NCBI GenBank assembly: GCA_963770645.1
Contig: CAVYQL010000001.1
Location: 62,001-126,000, forward strand
DNA: 64,000 nt
DNA from: Bog-473 sp963770645
GTDB taxonomy: Bacteria; Actinomycetota; Acidimicrobiia; Acidimicrobiales; RAAP-2
Direction of reading: 5' to 3'
Shown here: positions 35,061 to 43,924 of the stretch, piece after piece
Layout of the letters: every line of letters begins with the position of its first letter
Numbering within the stretch: the first letter of the stretch is position 1
Position numbers and translations under genes: made by a program
The notes under the pieces: model-generated
What the model saw: only the letters and a program-made list of their open reading frames with translations
Database searches by the model: none
What the model was told of the DNA's origin: nothing

Positions 35061-36611
35061 TCAGGCCTCAGGGTGCCGCTCGTGCCCCGCGGGCGCCCAG
35101 GTGGTCGGGTCCGACCTGTAACGCGTCGCCAGCGCGTGGCGCGCCTCGACGGCATCGTCGAAGGGAACCCGCTCTCCCCTTGTCTCCTGGTAGGTCTCGT
35201 GCCCCTTCCCCGCCAAGACGACCACGTCACCCGGTGCGGCGCCCTCGAGGGCGCGTCGGATCGCGACGGCCCGCTCGGGCTCGACGACCACGGCGGGATT
35301 GTCACGCCCGCCCGCGATGCCGCCGAGTATCTCGTCGATGATGGCGAGCGGATCCTCGTCTCGCGGGTTGTCCGACGTCACGACCGCAATGTCGCTCAGG
35401 CGGGACGCCACCTCGCCCATGAGCGGACGCTTGGCCCTGTCGCGGTTGCCGCCACAGCCGAACACGGTGAGCACCCGGCCACCCGGTACGAGCGCGCGCG
35501 CCTCGCGGAGCACGACCTCGAGGCCCGCCGGCGTGTGGGCGTAGTCCACGACCACGGTGAACGGCGGCGCGTCCTCGCTCGGCGCACCCTGGCCGGCCAA
35601 CGCGGTCGGGGTCGCGATCACCTGGAGGCGCCCCGGCACCGGCGAGAGGCCCGCCATGGCGCGGGCGATCTCCTCGGGGTCGAGGTGGAGCTCCTCGAGC
35701 GCCAGTGCCGCCTCCGCCGCCAAGAGCGTGTTGTCCACGTTCACTGCACCGGTCAAGGGCGTCGTGATGCGTTGCCCGCGCCAGGTGAACGCGGTCCGCC
35801 CGGGCTCGAGGACGACGTCCGTGGCGTCGCTGTGCCGCACGGCGACGACCGGAATGCGCGCGCGTTCGAGCAAACGCCGGCCCCAGGGGTCGTCGGCGTC
35901 GACGACGCCGCGCAGCGAGCGCCCAGGGTTGAACAAGGACGCCTTCGCTTCGAAGTAGTCCTCCATCGTCGCGTGGTAGTCGAGGTGGTCATGGCTCAAG
36001 TTGGTGAAGACCGCGACGTCGAAGTGGATGCCCTCCACCCGCGACTGCACGAGCGCGTGGCTCGAGACTTCCATCGCAACCGCGTGGCGCACACCGTCGG
36101 ACTTCTGCCGGTCGCGGACGGCGGCCAGGACTCGCTGCACCTCGGTTGCCTCGGGCGTGGTCCGGACGCCCGACAGCGTCCCCATCACGTTGGTCGGGTG
36201 ACCGAGCGCCTGTAACAGATCGCCCAGGATGTGGGTGACAGTGGTCTTGCCGTTCGTGCCCGTCACGCCGACCATCAACAGGTCGCGCGCCGGGTGGCCG
36301 TAGAACGCGGCCGCGAGCCGGGCCATGACCGGCCGCATGGTCCCCTCTGCGATGCGCGTCTGGACGACTCGCTCGTCGAGCAACTCGAGGATGAAGTGCT
36401 CGCACAGCAGCCCGACGGCACCGCGCTCTACCGCCTCACCCGCGTAGGCGTGCCCGTCACTGACCCGGCCGGGCACGCAGCAAAACAGATCCCCGGGCAC
36501 CACTCTGCGGCTGTCGTGCGAGATGCCGCCGACTTCCACCGTCGAGAGGTCACCGACCGACTCGATGACCTCTATGTCGTCGAAGAGGAGGTTCATGGGC
36601 ACTTGTCGCAT
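35061..36611 (-). CDS. murE: UDP-MurNAc-tripeptide synthetase, meso-DAP type
   Basis: About 516 residues. Adds the third amino acid to UDP-MurNAc-L-Ala-D-Glu. The ATP loop is VTGTNGKTTVTHIL. AMEVSSHALVQSRVEG and LSHDHLDYHATMEDY follow, with the carbamylated-Lys region FEAKASLF. The substrate loop DNPRDEDP is the form that selects meso-diaminopimelate, so this organism should have DAP-type murein. Starts at 36611 (MRQVPMNLLF) and 36596 are both possible; neither has a strong ribosome site. The gene is followed at once by mraY and preceded by the ftsI homologue. Confidence 0.95.
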   Translation of the reverse strand: MRQVPMNLLFDDIEVIESVGDLSTVEVGGISHDSRRVVPGDLFCCVPGRVSDGHAYAGEAVERGAVGLLCEHFILELLDERVVQTRIAEGTMRPVMARLAAAFYGHPARDLLMVGVTGTNGKTTVTHILGDLLQALGHPTNVMGTLSGVRTTPEATEVQRVLAAVRDRQKSDGVRHAVAMEVSSHALVQSRVEGIHFDVAVFTNLSHDHLDYHATMEDYFEAKASLFNPGRSLRGVVDADDPWGRRLLERARIPVVAVRHSDATDVVLEPGRTAFTWRGQRITTPLTGAVNVDNTLLAAEAALALEELHLDPEEIARAMAGLSPVPGRLQVIATPTALAGQGAPSEDAPPFTVVVDYAHTPAGLEVVLREARALVPGGRVLTVFGCGGNRDRAKRPLMGEVASRLSDIAVVTSDNPRDEDPLAIIDEILGGIAGGRDNPAVVVEPERAVAIRRALEGAAPGDVVVLAGKGHETYQETRGERVPFDDAVEARHALATRYRSDPTTWAPAGHERHPEA

Positions 36612-36681
36612 GATGGACCCGACAGCGTTGCATGCCCCGGACACCCCCGCGTCACGGCCGCAATGGGTGTGTGGGGCCGGG

Positions 36682-38814
36682 TCACGTGATGTCCTGGGCC
36701 TGGTCGCTCTCCGACGCAGACGTCGTCCCCGCTGACGAGGGGCTGGTCTGGGCGCCGGGGGTCGTCGGGATGTCGTAGCGGTGCAGGGCGTAGCTCATGA
36801 TCTGCGAGAACACCGGTGCCGCCACCGTCCCGCCGAAGATCGGCGTCGGCCGGTCGAGGACGACGATCATCGACAGCGTCGGGTTCACCGCCGGCGCGTA
36901 CCCCACGAACGACGCCATGTAAGCGCCGGTGATGTAGGAGTCGTGGTCGGGCGTGGGGATCTGGGCCGTGCCGGTCTTGCCGGCGACGGTGTAGCCGGGA
37001 ACGGCGGCGCTGGTACCGGTGCCTTGTACGACCACCTGCTGGAGCATCGATGAGAGCTCTGTGTCCACCGAAGGCGTGAACACCTCGTGGGTCGCCGACG
37101 GTGGCGTCTGCTCCAGCGTGCCCGACGGGCTGACCGTGGCCTGGACCAGCTTCGGCGCGACGAACACGCCGCCGTTGGCGACGGCGTTGTAGGCGTCGAG
37201 CACCTGCAGCGCGCTGACGGCATCGACCTGGCCGATGGGCAACGAGACGTAGTCAGTCGGCTCCCAGTCGGCAGCCGTCGCTAAGAGCCCAGGCGACTCG
37301 CCAGGGAAGTCGAGCCCGGTCGACTGCCCGAAGCCCAGGGTCTTGACCTGATCGAGCAGGCGCTGCTCGCCGACACCTTGGGCGATCTCCGACGTCCCGA
37401 TGTTCGACGACTGCGCCAGGATCTGCGTCGCGGTCAGCTGCTCGGTCGGGTGCGGCTCGGCGTCGTGGAACGCCGAGCCGTCCAACATGATCTGGTCGGG
37501 CACCGTGAACACCGAGTTGGGATTGATGAGGTCGTCTTGGAGAGCAGCCGAGAACGTCACCAGCTTGAACACCGAGCCCGGCTCGTAGAGCTGGGTCACC
37601 GCCAGGTTGTTCGGCGCCTCGTCCACCGCGTCGTTGGGCCCGATGGGCACCACGCCCGCGGTCGACGCGGCGGGCTTGCCCGGGGCGGGCGTCGAGCCGA
37701 GTGCGGTCGGGTGGGTCGCCACGAGATTGGCCATGGACAGGATCTGGCCCGTCTTGACATCCATCATGACTGCGGTGCCGCTGAGGGCGTTCGAAGACTC
37801 GATCGCCTTGGCGAGCGACTGCTCGGACTCGTACTGGAGCTGCGTGTCGAGCGTGAGCTCGAGCCCGGTGCCCGGCGTGGTCGCGACCTTGCCGGTGACC
37901 GGCGACTGCGGCAGCGCGACGCCCGCCGTCGACTGCATGATGGTCTCCTTGCCGTCGATTCCGGCCAAGAGCCGGTTGTCCCCGTACTCGAGACCTGCGG
38001 CACCCTGCCCTGCGGCGTTCGTGAAGCCGACGACCGGCGAGGCAAGGTTGCCGTTGGGCACCACCCGCTTCGAGTCGGCGAGCAACGTGATCCCGGGGAT
38101 GGCGTCGCCGGAGATCTTCTGGCCCATTGCCTGGGGCAGCTGTCGCGCCAGCACCACGTACCCGCTCCGACGGTGGAGCTCGGCGGCGAGGGTCGTCGCA
38201 GGGACGTCGAGCATCGGCGAGAGCGCGTTCGCTGTCTGCACCGGATGCGCCACCTGGAAATCGTCCGCGACGACGTCGTCCGTTGGCACCGAGAGCGCGA
38301 GCGGCGAGCCATCGCGCGCGTAGATGGCGCCGCGCAGGGACGGGAGCGCCACCGTGAGAGAGGACTCGCCGCGCGCCGCTGCCGCATAGGCGCTCGAGCG
38401 CAGCACCTGGACGTCGACCAAGCGGGCAACCAGCAGCAACATGGCCACGATGAGCACGAAGCGGACCAGCCGGACCCTGCGCTGGAAGGTCCCACTGGCC
38501 CACCCGGCGCGAGGCCGGCGCGGCGGCCGAACCGCCTTCGCCGCGGCGGGGCGATGTGGTCGCGGTCGGGCCTCGGGGCGCGGACGAGCCGCGGCAGATG
38601 CCGGCCGACTCGACGGGCGTGACGGGCGTGACGGGCGTGCCGGGCGTGACGGGCGCGCCGGGCGCGCCGGCGGGGCGCTTCGCGGTGCTTGGCGGGTAGC
38701 CGAGCCCCTGGGACGGCCCGCGGCAGCGACCCCTGCAGGACGTGTCGCCGTCGTGCTGGCGCGACCGCTGTTGGCGCGCGCGCGATGAGGCTCGTGTCCC
38801 TTCTCGACGCTCAT
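36682..38814 (-). CDS. ftsI: Septal class B penicillin-binding protein (FtsI/PBP3)
   Basis: A 710-residue transpeptidase. The first 105 residues are cytoplasmic and very rich in Arg, Pro, Ser and Ala, with PSR/PAR triplets from a 9-bp DNA repeat. One membrane segment follows (VRFVLIVAMLLLVARLVDV), then the dimerisation domain (LRGAIYARDG). The transpeptidase has SVFK (catalytic Ser, near residue 413), QSSN, and KTGTAQ. It cross-links septal murein with FtsW. The start at 38814 overlaps the ftsL stop by ATGA. The tail ends in a Ser/Thr-rich stretch. Confidence 0.95.
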   Translation of the reverse strand: MSVEKGHEPHRARANSGRASTTATRPAGVAAAGRPRGSATRQAPRSAPPARPARPSRPARPSRPSRPSSRPASAAARPRPEARPRPHRPAAAKAVRPPRRPRAGWASGTFQRRVRLVRFVLIVAMLLLVARLVDVQVLRSSAYAAAARGESSLTVALPSLRGAIYARDGSPLALSVPTDDVVADDFQVAHPVQTANALSPMLDVPATTLAAELHRRSGYVVLARQLPQAMGQKISGDAIPGITLLADSKRVVPNGNLASPVVGFTNAAGQGAAGLEYGDNRLLAGIDGKETIMQSTAGVALPQSPVTGKVATTPGTGLELTLDTQLQYESEQSLAKAIESSNALSGTAVMMDVKTGQILSMANLVATHPTALGSTPAPGKPAASTAGVVPIGPNDAVDEAPNNLAVTQLYEPGSVFKLVTFSAALQDDLINPNSVFTVPDQIMLDGSAFHDAEPHPTEQLTATQILAQSSNIGTSEIAQGVGEQRLLDQVKTLGFGQSTGLDFPGESPGLLATAADWEPTDYVSLPIGQVDAVSALQVLDAYNAVANGGVFVAPKLVQATVSPSGTLEQTPPSATHEVFTPSVDTELSSMLQQVVVQGTGTSAAVPGYTVAGKTGTAQIPTPDHDSYITGAYMASFVGYAPAVNPTLSMIVVLDRPTPIFGGTVAAPVFSQIMSYALHRYDIPTTPGAQTSPSSAGTTSASESDQAQDIT
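38612..38667. repeat. 9-bp tandem repeat in ftsI 5' region
   Basis: Units close to GACGGGCGT repeat about six times with small changes. They encode Pro-Ser-Arg or Pro-Ala-Arg triplets in the cytoplasmic tail of FtsI, so copy-number change keeps the frame. Confidence 0.75.
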
Positions 38815-39419
38815 GGCGTGGAGGTCGGAGTCGTCGAGGAGCTGGGGCCCGAACCGGCTGAGCCGGTGTTCCCGGTGTTCCCGGTGTTCCCGGTGTTCCC
38901 GGTGTTCCCCGAGTTGGCCGAGGTGGTGGCCGGTGGCGGTGGGGGGGCCGGAGCCGGCGTCACCTGGGGGGTGGCGAGGGGAACGGTGAGCGGGACGTAC
39001 GGCAGCTCGGTCACGGTGGAGCCCACCATTCCCAGCTGGTTCGAGGCCGCCGCGACGATGCGCGCCGGAGTCTCGAGCTGCGCGACCGACAGCTCGTTCT
39101 GGCGGTGGACGGCCTGCTCGAGCGAGAGCTGGTCCTGCAGGGTGGACAGCCGTACCTGCCCGTTGGCCAACAGGGCCTGACCCACCACGGCTGCGAGCAA
39201 CGCCCCGACCACGAGGCAGACGCCCACGACGGTCATGAGGCGCGCCGGGTTCCTCTTGGCCCCCCGCCGTGGGCGCGGCGGGACGACACGGAGGGGCGTG
39301 TGGCGAGTCGCAGGGGTCGTGGCGCCAGCACCGTCTGCGGCGCCACGCCCCCAACGACGGGAGGGCGAACTTGCAACATGGCGGCGAGCCGGGGCTGCCG
39401 CCGCGGGCGGAGGTGCCAT
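38811..39419 (-). CDS. FtsL-like septum formation protein
   Basis: A 202-residue bitopic protein in the ftsL position between rsmH and ftsI. It has a basic cytoplasmic part, one membrane segment around residues 60-80 (MTVVGVCLVVGALLAAVVG), and a short coiled coil (LSTLQDQLSLEQAVHRQNEL). The segment TPARIVAAASNQLGMV is typical of FtsL/septum-initiator proteins. The C-terminal 50 residues are an unusual Pro/Ala/Thr tail with five Gly-Asn-Thr repeats. It overlaps rsmH and ftsI at both ends by ATGA, so all three are coupled. Sequence conservation of FtsL is low, so position carries much of the call. Confidence 0.82.
   Translation of the reverse strand: MAPPPAAAAPARRHVASSPSRRWGRGAADGAGATTPATRHTPLRVVPPRPRRGAKRNPARLMTVVGVCLVVGALLAAVVGQALLANGQVRLSTLQDQLSLEQAVHRQNELSVAQLETPARIVAAASNQLGMVGSTVTELPYVPLTVPLATPQVTPAPAPPPPPATTSANSGNTGNTGNTGNTGNTGSAGSGPSSSTTPTSTP
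38863..38907. repeat. 9-bp tandem repeat (5 exact copies) at ftsL 3' end
   Basis: CCGGTGTTC occurs five times without change. On the coding (minus) strand each unit gives one Gly-Asn-Thr triplet. Exact identity suggests recent slippage expansion. Confidence 0.9.
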
Positions 39420-40354
39420 CAGTCCGGCTCCGTCCGGACGATGGCCCGCAGCCGGGCGCTCTCGGCCCTGGGGTTGACGGCGATCTCCGCCGCCGAGGGC
39501 TTGCGGGCGCCGCGGAACACGAGGCGGTGTCTGGATACGGCCCCGCAGACGCACGGCAGGGCCGGCGGGCAGACACACCCGCCCGATGCGGCGTCGGCGA
39601 AGACCTGCTTGGTCAGCCGGTCCTCACTCGAGTGGTAACTGATCACTGCGCACACGCCGCCGACGGCCAGGTTGGCGAGTGCGACGGGCAGCGCGGTGCG
39701 GAGCTCCCCGAGCTCGTCGTTGACCTCGATGCGCAGCGCCTGGAATACCCGGCGGGCCGGATGGCCCTTCCGACGCGCCGCGGCCGGAACCGCCGACGCG
39801 ACGACGTCGGCGAGCTGCCCGGTGCTGGACAGCGGTCGCGCCTGCACGACGGCGCGGGCGATGCGTCCAGACAGGCGACCCTCGCCGTTCTCCCGGAACA
39901 GCGCCGCCAGCTCGTTCTCAGGGAGGCTGTTGACGAGGTCGGCCGCCGTTTGCCCCGCCTGCTGGTCCATGCGCATGTCGAGAGGGCCGTCGCGGCGGAA
40001 CGAAAAGCCGCGGGCAGCCTGGTCCAGCTGCGGCGAGCTCACGCCCAGGTCGAAGAGGACGCCTGACAGGATCCCGAGCTCGCCGGTCGACACGATCTCC
40101 GCCAAGGCCGAGAACGGGGACCGGATCAGTGAGATCCGGTCCCCGAACGAGGCGAGCTGTACCTGTGCTGCGTGCAGTGCGACCGGGTCCCGGTCAAGCC
40201 CGACGATGCGCAGTGCTGGGTACGCAGTCAGCAGCGCCACCGAGTGGCCGCCCCCGCCGACCGTCGCGTCGACCACGACGCCGGGGGGAACGGATGCAAA
40301 CAGCGACACCACCTCGTCGCGCAGCACGGGAGTGTGTTCGAACGTGTGGGCCAT
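39419..40354 (-). CDS. rsmH: 16S rRNA (cytosine(1402)-N4)-methyltransferase
   Basis: A 311-residue SAM-dependent methyltransferase (formerly MraW). HTPVLRDEVV is the conserved N-terminus. VDATVGGGGHSVALL is the SAM loop, and FDLGVSSPQLDQAARGFSFR, PLDMRMD, HPARRVFQALRIEVNDEL and ISYHSSEDRLTK follow. It modifies C1402 in the ribosomal P site. The ATG at 40354 gives MAHTFEHTPVL. Its leader is a 263-bp repetitive stretch after mraZ. It overlaps the ftsL-like gene by ATGA. Confidence 0.96.
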   Translation of the reverse strand: MAHTFEHTPVLRDEVVSLFASVPPGVVVDATVGGGGHSVALLTAYPALRIVGLDRDPVALHAAQVQLASFGDRISLIRSPFSALAEIVSTGELGILSGVLFDLGVSSPQLDQAARGFSFRRDGPLDMRMDQQAGQTAADLVNSLPENELAALFRENGEGRLSGRIARAVVQARPLSSTGQLADVVASAVPAAARRKGHPARRVFQALRIEVNDELGELRTALPVALANLAVGGVCAVISYHSSEDRLTKQVFADAASGGCVCPPALPCVCGAVSRHRLVFRGARKPSAAEIAVNPRAESARLRAIVRTEPD

Positions 40355-40617
40355 CTGCAGCCCCTCGACCGGTGGGTCGAGAGGGAGGTGGAGATCCGGA
40401 CGACTCTGAGCGAGGAAGTGGGTGGAGTGGTCTTCCAGCGCGCCGGTCGAGGAGCTGCACATGGTCCAGTGCGTCGTGTTTCGGTGCGGTGTGTGCGGTG
40501 TCTGCGGTGTGTGCCTCCTGGTGTCGTGTGTCCTTCTTCTTGTCCCTTCTCTCTGTGTCCTTCTCTCGCCTTCTCTCTGTGTCGCACCGTGTGTCTTCGG
40601 TGCTGCGCGCCCGCTCG
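40355..40617 (-). other. Repetitive purine-rich spacer between mraZ and rsmH
   Basis: On the transcribed strand this 263-nt spacer has runs such as GACACAGAGAGAAGG repeated with variation and several ACACCGCA-like units. It is long for a gap inside this otherwise tightly packed cluster. I see no open frame or clear terminator in it; a leader or processing region is possible. Confidence 0.5.
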
Positions 40618-41040
40618 CTACTCCCCCTCGTCTCCTTCCAGCAGCCAGCTCTCTTCCGGCATCACCCGCTCGGCCCAGGCCGTCGGGTTCCACAACTCGA
40701 CCCTGTCGATGGCCCCGTGGACGAGCACCTCGGCATCGAGGCCGGCGAACTCGCGCAGGTGCGCCGGAATCGGCATGCGACCCTGCCGATCGATCTCGAC
40801 CTCCGCCGACTTCGAGGCCCAGATCCGCGCCCGGTTGCGCCCCGCGCGCCCCGAACCCGACTTCTCCTGCATCGATTCCATCTGCCGCTCGAACTCGCCA
40901 GGGGTCCAGAGCGCCAGGCAGCCCTCCCTGTTCTGGGTCAGGTAGCCGCCGCGCTCGAACTGTCCGCGGAACTTCACGGGCAGGATCAGCCTGCCCTTCG
41001 TGTCGAGCGAGTGCTCGTACCTCCCTACGAAGCCTGCCAC
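40618..41040 (-). CDS. mraZ: Transcriptional regulator MraZ
   Basis: A 140-residue MraZ with two AbrB/SpoVT-like halves: YEHSLDTKGRLILPVKFR and EVEIDRQGRMPIPAHLREF, each carrying the DxKGR-type motif. MraZ forms a ring and represses its own promoter and the division cluster by binding short repeats spaced 10 bp apart. The GTG at 41040 has GGGAG nine bases upstream. It is the first gene of the cluster. A loop between the halves is somewhat long and rich in Arg, Gly and Ser. Confidence 0.95.
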   Translation of the reverse strand: MAGFVGRYEHSLDTKGRLILPVKFRGQFERGGYLTQNREGCLALWTPGEFERQMESMQEKSGSGRAGRNRARIWASKSAEVEIDRQGRMPIPAHLREFAGLDAEVLVHGAIDRVELWNPTAWAERVMPEESWLLEGDEGE

Positions 41041-41102
41041 CAGCTGTTTCTCCCACGACGCTCCCCGGTTCGCGTCCTCCGACGCCCCCTCAAACCATCT
41101 CG

Positions 41103-41135
41103 CTCCACTTTACGCCCTTTTACTCCACCACACAA
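41103..41135 (-). promoter_or_regulatory. Candidate mraZ promoter with MraZ box array
   Basis: Reading the minus strand, three decamers follow each other exactly: TGTGGTGGAG, TAAAAGGGCG, TAAAGTGGAG. The 10-bp period matches known MraZ operators. TTGTGT (41130-41135) and TAAAGT (41107-41112) are 17 bp apart and could be the -35 and -10, so bound MraZ would block polymerase. Confidence 0.5.
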
Positions 41136-41389
41136 CACCACAACGCCACATGAAACCCAAATGCAACAAGACGTCCCCACCCGGCCTCATGCCGCGGCAC
41201 GGACCCGGTCGCGCAGCGCCGTGTGCGGTGGCCCGCCGCCTCCATCCGCCGGACCATTACCGGCGGCCTGCAACCGCCCGGCGGCCGACCACACGGACGG
41301 AAGAGCAGGAACTGAAGAAAGGAGGCGAACGAGGAGAGGGGGAGAAAAGAAAAGGATGAGCGGCGAAACGGAGGAAGAGGAAGCGGCGC
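41136..41389. other. Spacer upstream of the division cluster
   Basis: About 250 bases between the mraZ control region and the lipoate ligase-like gene, AC-rich then purine-rich. No gene, hairpin or repeat of note was found. Confidence 0.4.
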
Positions 41390-42097
41390 CTAGGGCTCGC
41401 CGAGCGCGCGCCCGTCCGGCCGGGACGTCACGGCGAACGCCGGGAACGAAGCCAGCAGCCGGTCACGGACCTCGGCGAGGTCGCGCACGGAGGACGCGAG
41501 TGCGGCCAGCCCGACCGCCATCGGTGCGAGCGCACGGGCCACCTCGTGGGCGGTCTGCTCGTCCAGTGCGAGGAGCGCGAGCAACGGCGCAGGGTCCCAC
41601 TGCAGATACGCGCACGACGAGAAGAGCGCTCCCTCGCGCGACCGCCACTGTGACAGGCCCACCACCTTCTGGCCGGCGCGGAAGACCTCGCCCGGGCCGC
41701 GGCCGGCGAAGCAGATCAGCTCACCGAAGTCGCCGGGCGCAGCGCGGCCGGCGTGGACCTCGAGGCCGGACAGTCCCAGCCCGGCCAGGGCGTCCACCCA
41801 CCACGCCCCGGCCCACGCCCCCGCCGCCGCCACGTCGGCGCTCCACAGCGGGTCGTCACGCGGGATCCAGCAATCGAGCCAGAGGGGGTCGCCGGGCGCG
41901 AGCGAGACCGCCCCTCCCCCGCCCCGGCGTCGGGCCAGCTCGACACCTCGGGCGCGCAGTGCGTCGGGATTGACGACGTCGATCGACTGGGTGCTGCCCA
42001 GGACCAGCGTCGGCACGGTGACAGCGCGGACGACGGCCAGGCGCTGTGACTCGCGGCGAAACTGCTCGACGTCGAAGAGTGACCCGGAGGCTCGCAA
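41390..42097 (-). CDS. Lipoate--protein ligase-like protein
   Basis: About 235 residues of a biotin/lipoyl protein ligase-like (LplA/LipB superfamily) domain. The substrate loop ARRRGGGGAV and the GQKVVGLSQWR segment with the catalytic Lys are clear. It should attach lipoate or octanoate to lipoyl domains, or be a relative with another acyl substrate. The likely start is the TTG at 42097, two bases after the HNH gene stop; the open frame further up overlaps that gene and has no similarity. The TTG start is the least certain part. Confidence 0.75.
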   Translation of the reverse strand: MRASGSLFDVEQFRRESQRLAVVRAVTVPTLVLGSTQSIDVVNPDALRARGVELARRRGGGGAVSLAPGDPLWLDCWIPRDDPLWSADVAAAGAWAGAWWVDALAGLGLSGLEVHAGRAAPGDFGELICFAGRGPGEVFRAGQKVVGLSQWRSREGALFSSCAYLQWDPAPLLALLALDEQTAHEVARALAPMAVGLAALASSVRDLAEVRDRLLASFPAFAVTSRPDGRALGEP

Positions 42098-42099
42098 CC

Positions 42100-42606
42100 T
42101 CAGGAGGCCGTGGCCAGGTACGGCTCCCAGAGCGGGTCCACGTCGGAGAGGTGGCGCAGCCGCCAGAGGTGCCCGTCGGGTGGGGCCGGCTTGACCCGGA
42201 GGGTCCATCCGAGCTCCGAGAGCAACTGGTCCGCCTTCTCGAGGTTGTCCCGTTTGCACGCCGCAACCACATTGGACCAGTCGTGGGTGCCGCCTCTGCT
42301 GCGCGGGATCACGTGGTCGATGGTGTCAGCCGGCTGCGAGCAGTAGACGCACAGACCCCCGTCCCGGCGCAGGACGGAGCGGCGGGTCACCGGCGGCGTG
42401 CGAGCCCAGCGCGGGATGCGCACCATGTGCGCGAGGCGGACGATGGACGGCACCTCCACCTCGAGCCGCGCTGAGTGGAAGACGGTGCAGTCGTCTCTGG
42501 TGGCAACCGCCTCGGCCCGGCCCGCGAGCATGAGAACCACGGCACGGCGATCTGAGACGAGCGCGAGCGGCTCGTAGGTCGCATTGAGGAGGAGCACCCG
42601 CTCCAT
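42100..42606 (-). CDS. HNH endonuclease family protein
   Basis: A 168-residue protein. The N-terminal half starts VLLLNATYEPLALVSDRRAV. The C-terminal HNH domain has CVYC, DHVIPRSRGGTHDWSN and a following Asn/Lys-rich helix. This form is conserved as a single-copy chromosomal gene across actinobacteria and is not tied to mobile elements; its role is unclear. The ATG at 42606 starts MERVLLLNA. Directly followed by the lipoate ligase-like gene. Confidence 0.88.
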   Translation of the reverse strand: MERVLLLNATYEPLALVSDRRAVVLMLAGRAEAVATRDDCTVFHSARLEVEVPSIVRLAHMVRIPRWARTPPVTRRSVLRRDGGLCVYCSQPADTIDHVIPRSRGGTHDWSNVVAACKRDNLEKADQLLSELGWTLRVKPAPPDGHLWRLRHLSDVDPLWEPYLATAS

Positions 42607-42617
42607 GACCCGAGAGG

Positions 42618-42926
42618 CTATCCGCGGCGAGGCCGGGTCCTCTGACACCAGCGCAGGTAGGCGAGGACGTCCGCCGTGGTCAGCGCCTCGGGGTCCCCAT
42701 CCCCGCCGTAAGCCGTGACGAGCCGAAAATGCCAGTACGCCTCCCCCGGCACCGGGACGAACGGAGCGCGGTGCCACCACCCCCGCCGCGCCATTCGTCG
42801 AAGAGCGCCCAACGTCGACCACCACAGACCTGGGTGCGGTGCCACGGCGCGCAACACGACCGCCGCGTCCCTGCCCCAGCCGCCCCGCCTGGTGCGGCCC
42901 CGACGCGCCGCCCCGTGGTCGCTCAT
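42618..42926 (-). CDS. Small conserved hypothetical protein
   Basis: A 102-residue basic protein, Arg- and Trp-rich, with a compact C-terminal segment (FRLVTAYGGDGDPEALTTAD). The ATG at 42926 overlaps the ROK kinase stop by ATGA and the gene ends 11 bases before the HNH start, so it is embedded in an operon. Similar small proteins occur beside HNH genes in actinobacteria; no function is known to me. Confidence 0.65.
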   Translation of the reverse strand: MSDHGAARRGRTRRGGWGRDAAVVLRAVAPHPGLWWSTLGALRRMARRGWWHRAPFVPVPGEAYWHFRLVTAYGGDGDPEALTTADVLAYLRWCQRTRPRRG

Positions 42927-43837
42927 GGGGCCCCCAAGCCGCGCAGGCCGACCCGTGCCGCCCCCACCAGCGGGCCGCTGTCACCGAGACCACCGGGGAC
43001 GACCCGCGCGCCGCGCGCGAAGTCGAGTCTGCACAGCCGGTCCATCTCTGCCTGGGCCGCCTCGAAGAAGGGTTGGCCGAACCCCAGCGCCACCGAGCCG
43101 CTCACGACGGCCAGCGGCAGGTCGAGGAGGTTGACCACGTCCGCCAGTGCACGGCCGACGAGCGTGCCCGTGCGCTCGACGACCACCGCTGGTGCCAGCC
43201 GGGCCGGCTGGCCCGTGATGGCGGCCAGCGCCGTGCCGGACGCCTCCGCTTCGAGGCAACCACGCCCCCCGCAGCGGCACACCCGACCGTCGGGCACCAC
43301 GATCACGTGCCCGACATGGCCGGCGTTGCCCAGCCGCCCGTCGAGCAGGCGGCCGTCGAGGACGATGCCGCCCCCGACCCCGGTCGAGACGACCATGCCG
43401 ATGTAGTCCGACGACCCCGCTGCGACGCCGACCCAGCCCTCACCGAGCGCCAGTGCCTTGGCGTCGTTGTCGACGAAGGTCGTCAGCCCGGTCAGATCGG
43501 CCAGCCGGGCACGCAAGGGGAACGACCGCCAGGCCGGGATGTTGAGAGGCGACACCTCGTCGCCACCCGGCGTCATGGGTCCGCCGCACCCCGTGCCGCA
43601 CACAACGAGGCTGTCCTCTCGAGTGAGTTGGTCCATCACCTTGCGCACCAATCCCGCCAGGTCCTGCCACAAGGGTTCGGCCAGGTCTTGACTGGCGGGC
43701 CCGCCTTCCTCGGCGCTCCGGCGGCGCGTTGGGCGCGTTGGTTGCACCGCCCGTTCGATCAGGGTCCCGTCGAGGGCGACCAAGCCGGCCGCCATCTTGG
43801 TGCCACCGATGTCGACGGCGAGGACGAGGTCAGCCAT
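42923..43837 (-). CDS. ROK-family sugar kinase (glucokinase-like)
   Basis: A 304-residue ROK kinase. The ATP phosphate motif is AVDIGGTKMAAGLV. The catalytic Asp lies in FVDNDAKALALGE, with GVGGGIVLDG after it. The structural zinc site is the last part of GHVIVV ... CRCGGRGCLE. These enzymes phosphorylate glucose, mannose or N-acetyl amino sugars; the sequence alone does not choose. First gene of a likely operon with the small hypothetical, HNH and lipoate ligase-like genes. Confidence 0.88.
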   Translation of the reverse strand: MADLVLAVDIGGTKMAAGLVALDGTLIERAVQPTRPTRRRSAEEGGPASQDLAEPLWQDLAGLVRKVMDQLTREDSLVVCGTGCGGPMTPGGDEVSPLNIPAWRSFPLRARLADLTGLTTFVDNDAKALALGEGWVGVAAGSSDYIGMVVSTGVGGGIVLDGRLLDGRLGNAGHVGHVIVVPDGRVCRCGGRGCLEAEASGTALAAITGQPARLAPAVVVERTGTLVGRALADVVNLLDLPLAVVSGSVALGFGQPFFEAAQAEMDRLCRLDFARGARVVPGGLGDSGPLVGAARVGLRGLGAP

Positions 43838-43924
43838 ATGGACGCGCCACGTCGCAGCGACCCGACGAGATGGGGATCAGCCAGGGCCCGATGCGGCCCG
43901 CGACCTTCCCGGCCAGTGCGCCGT

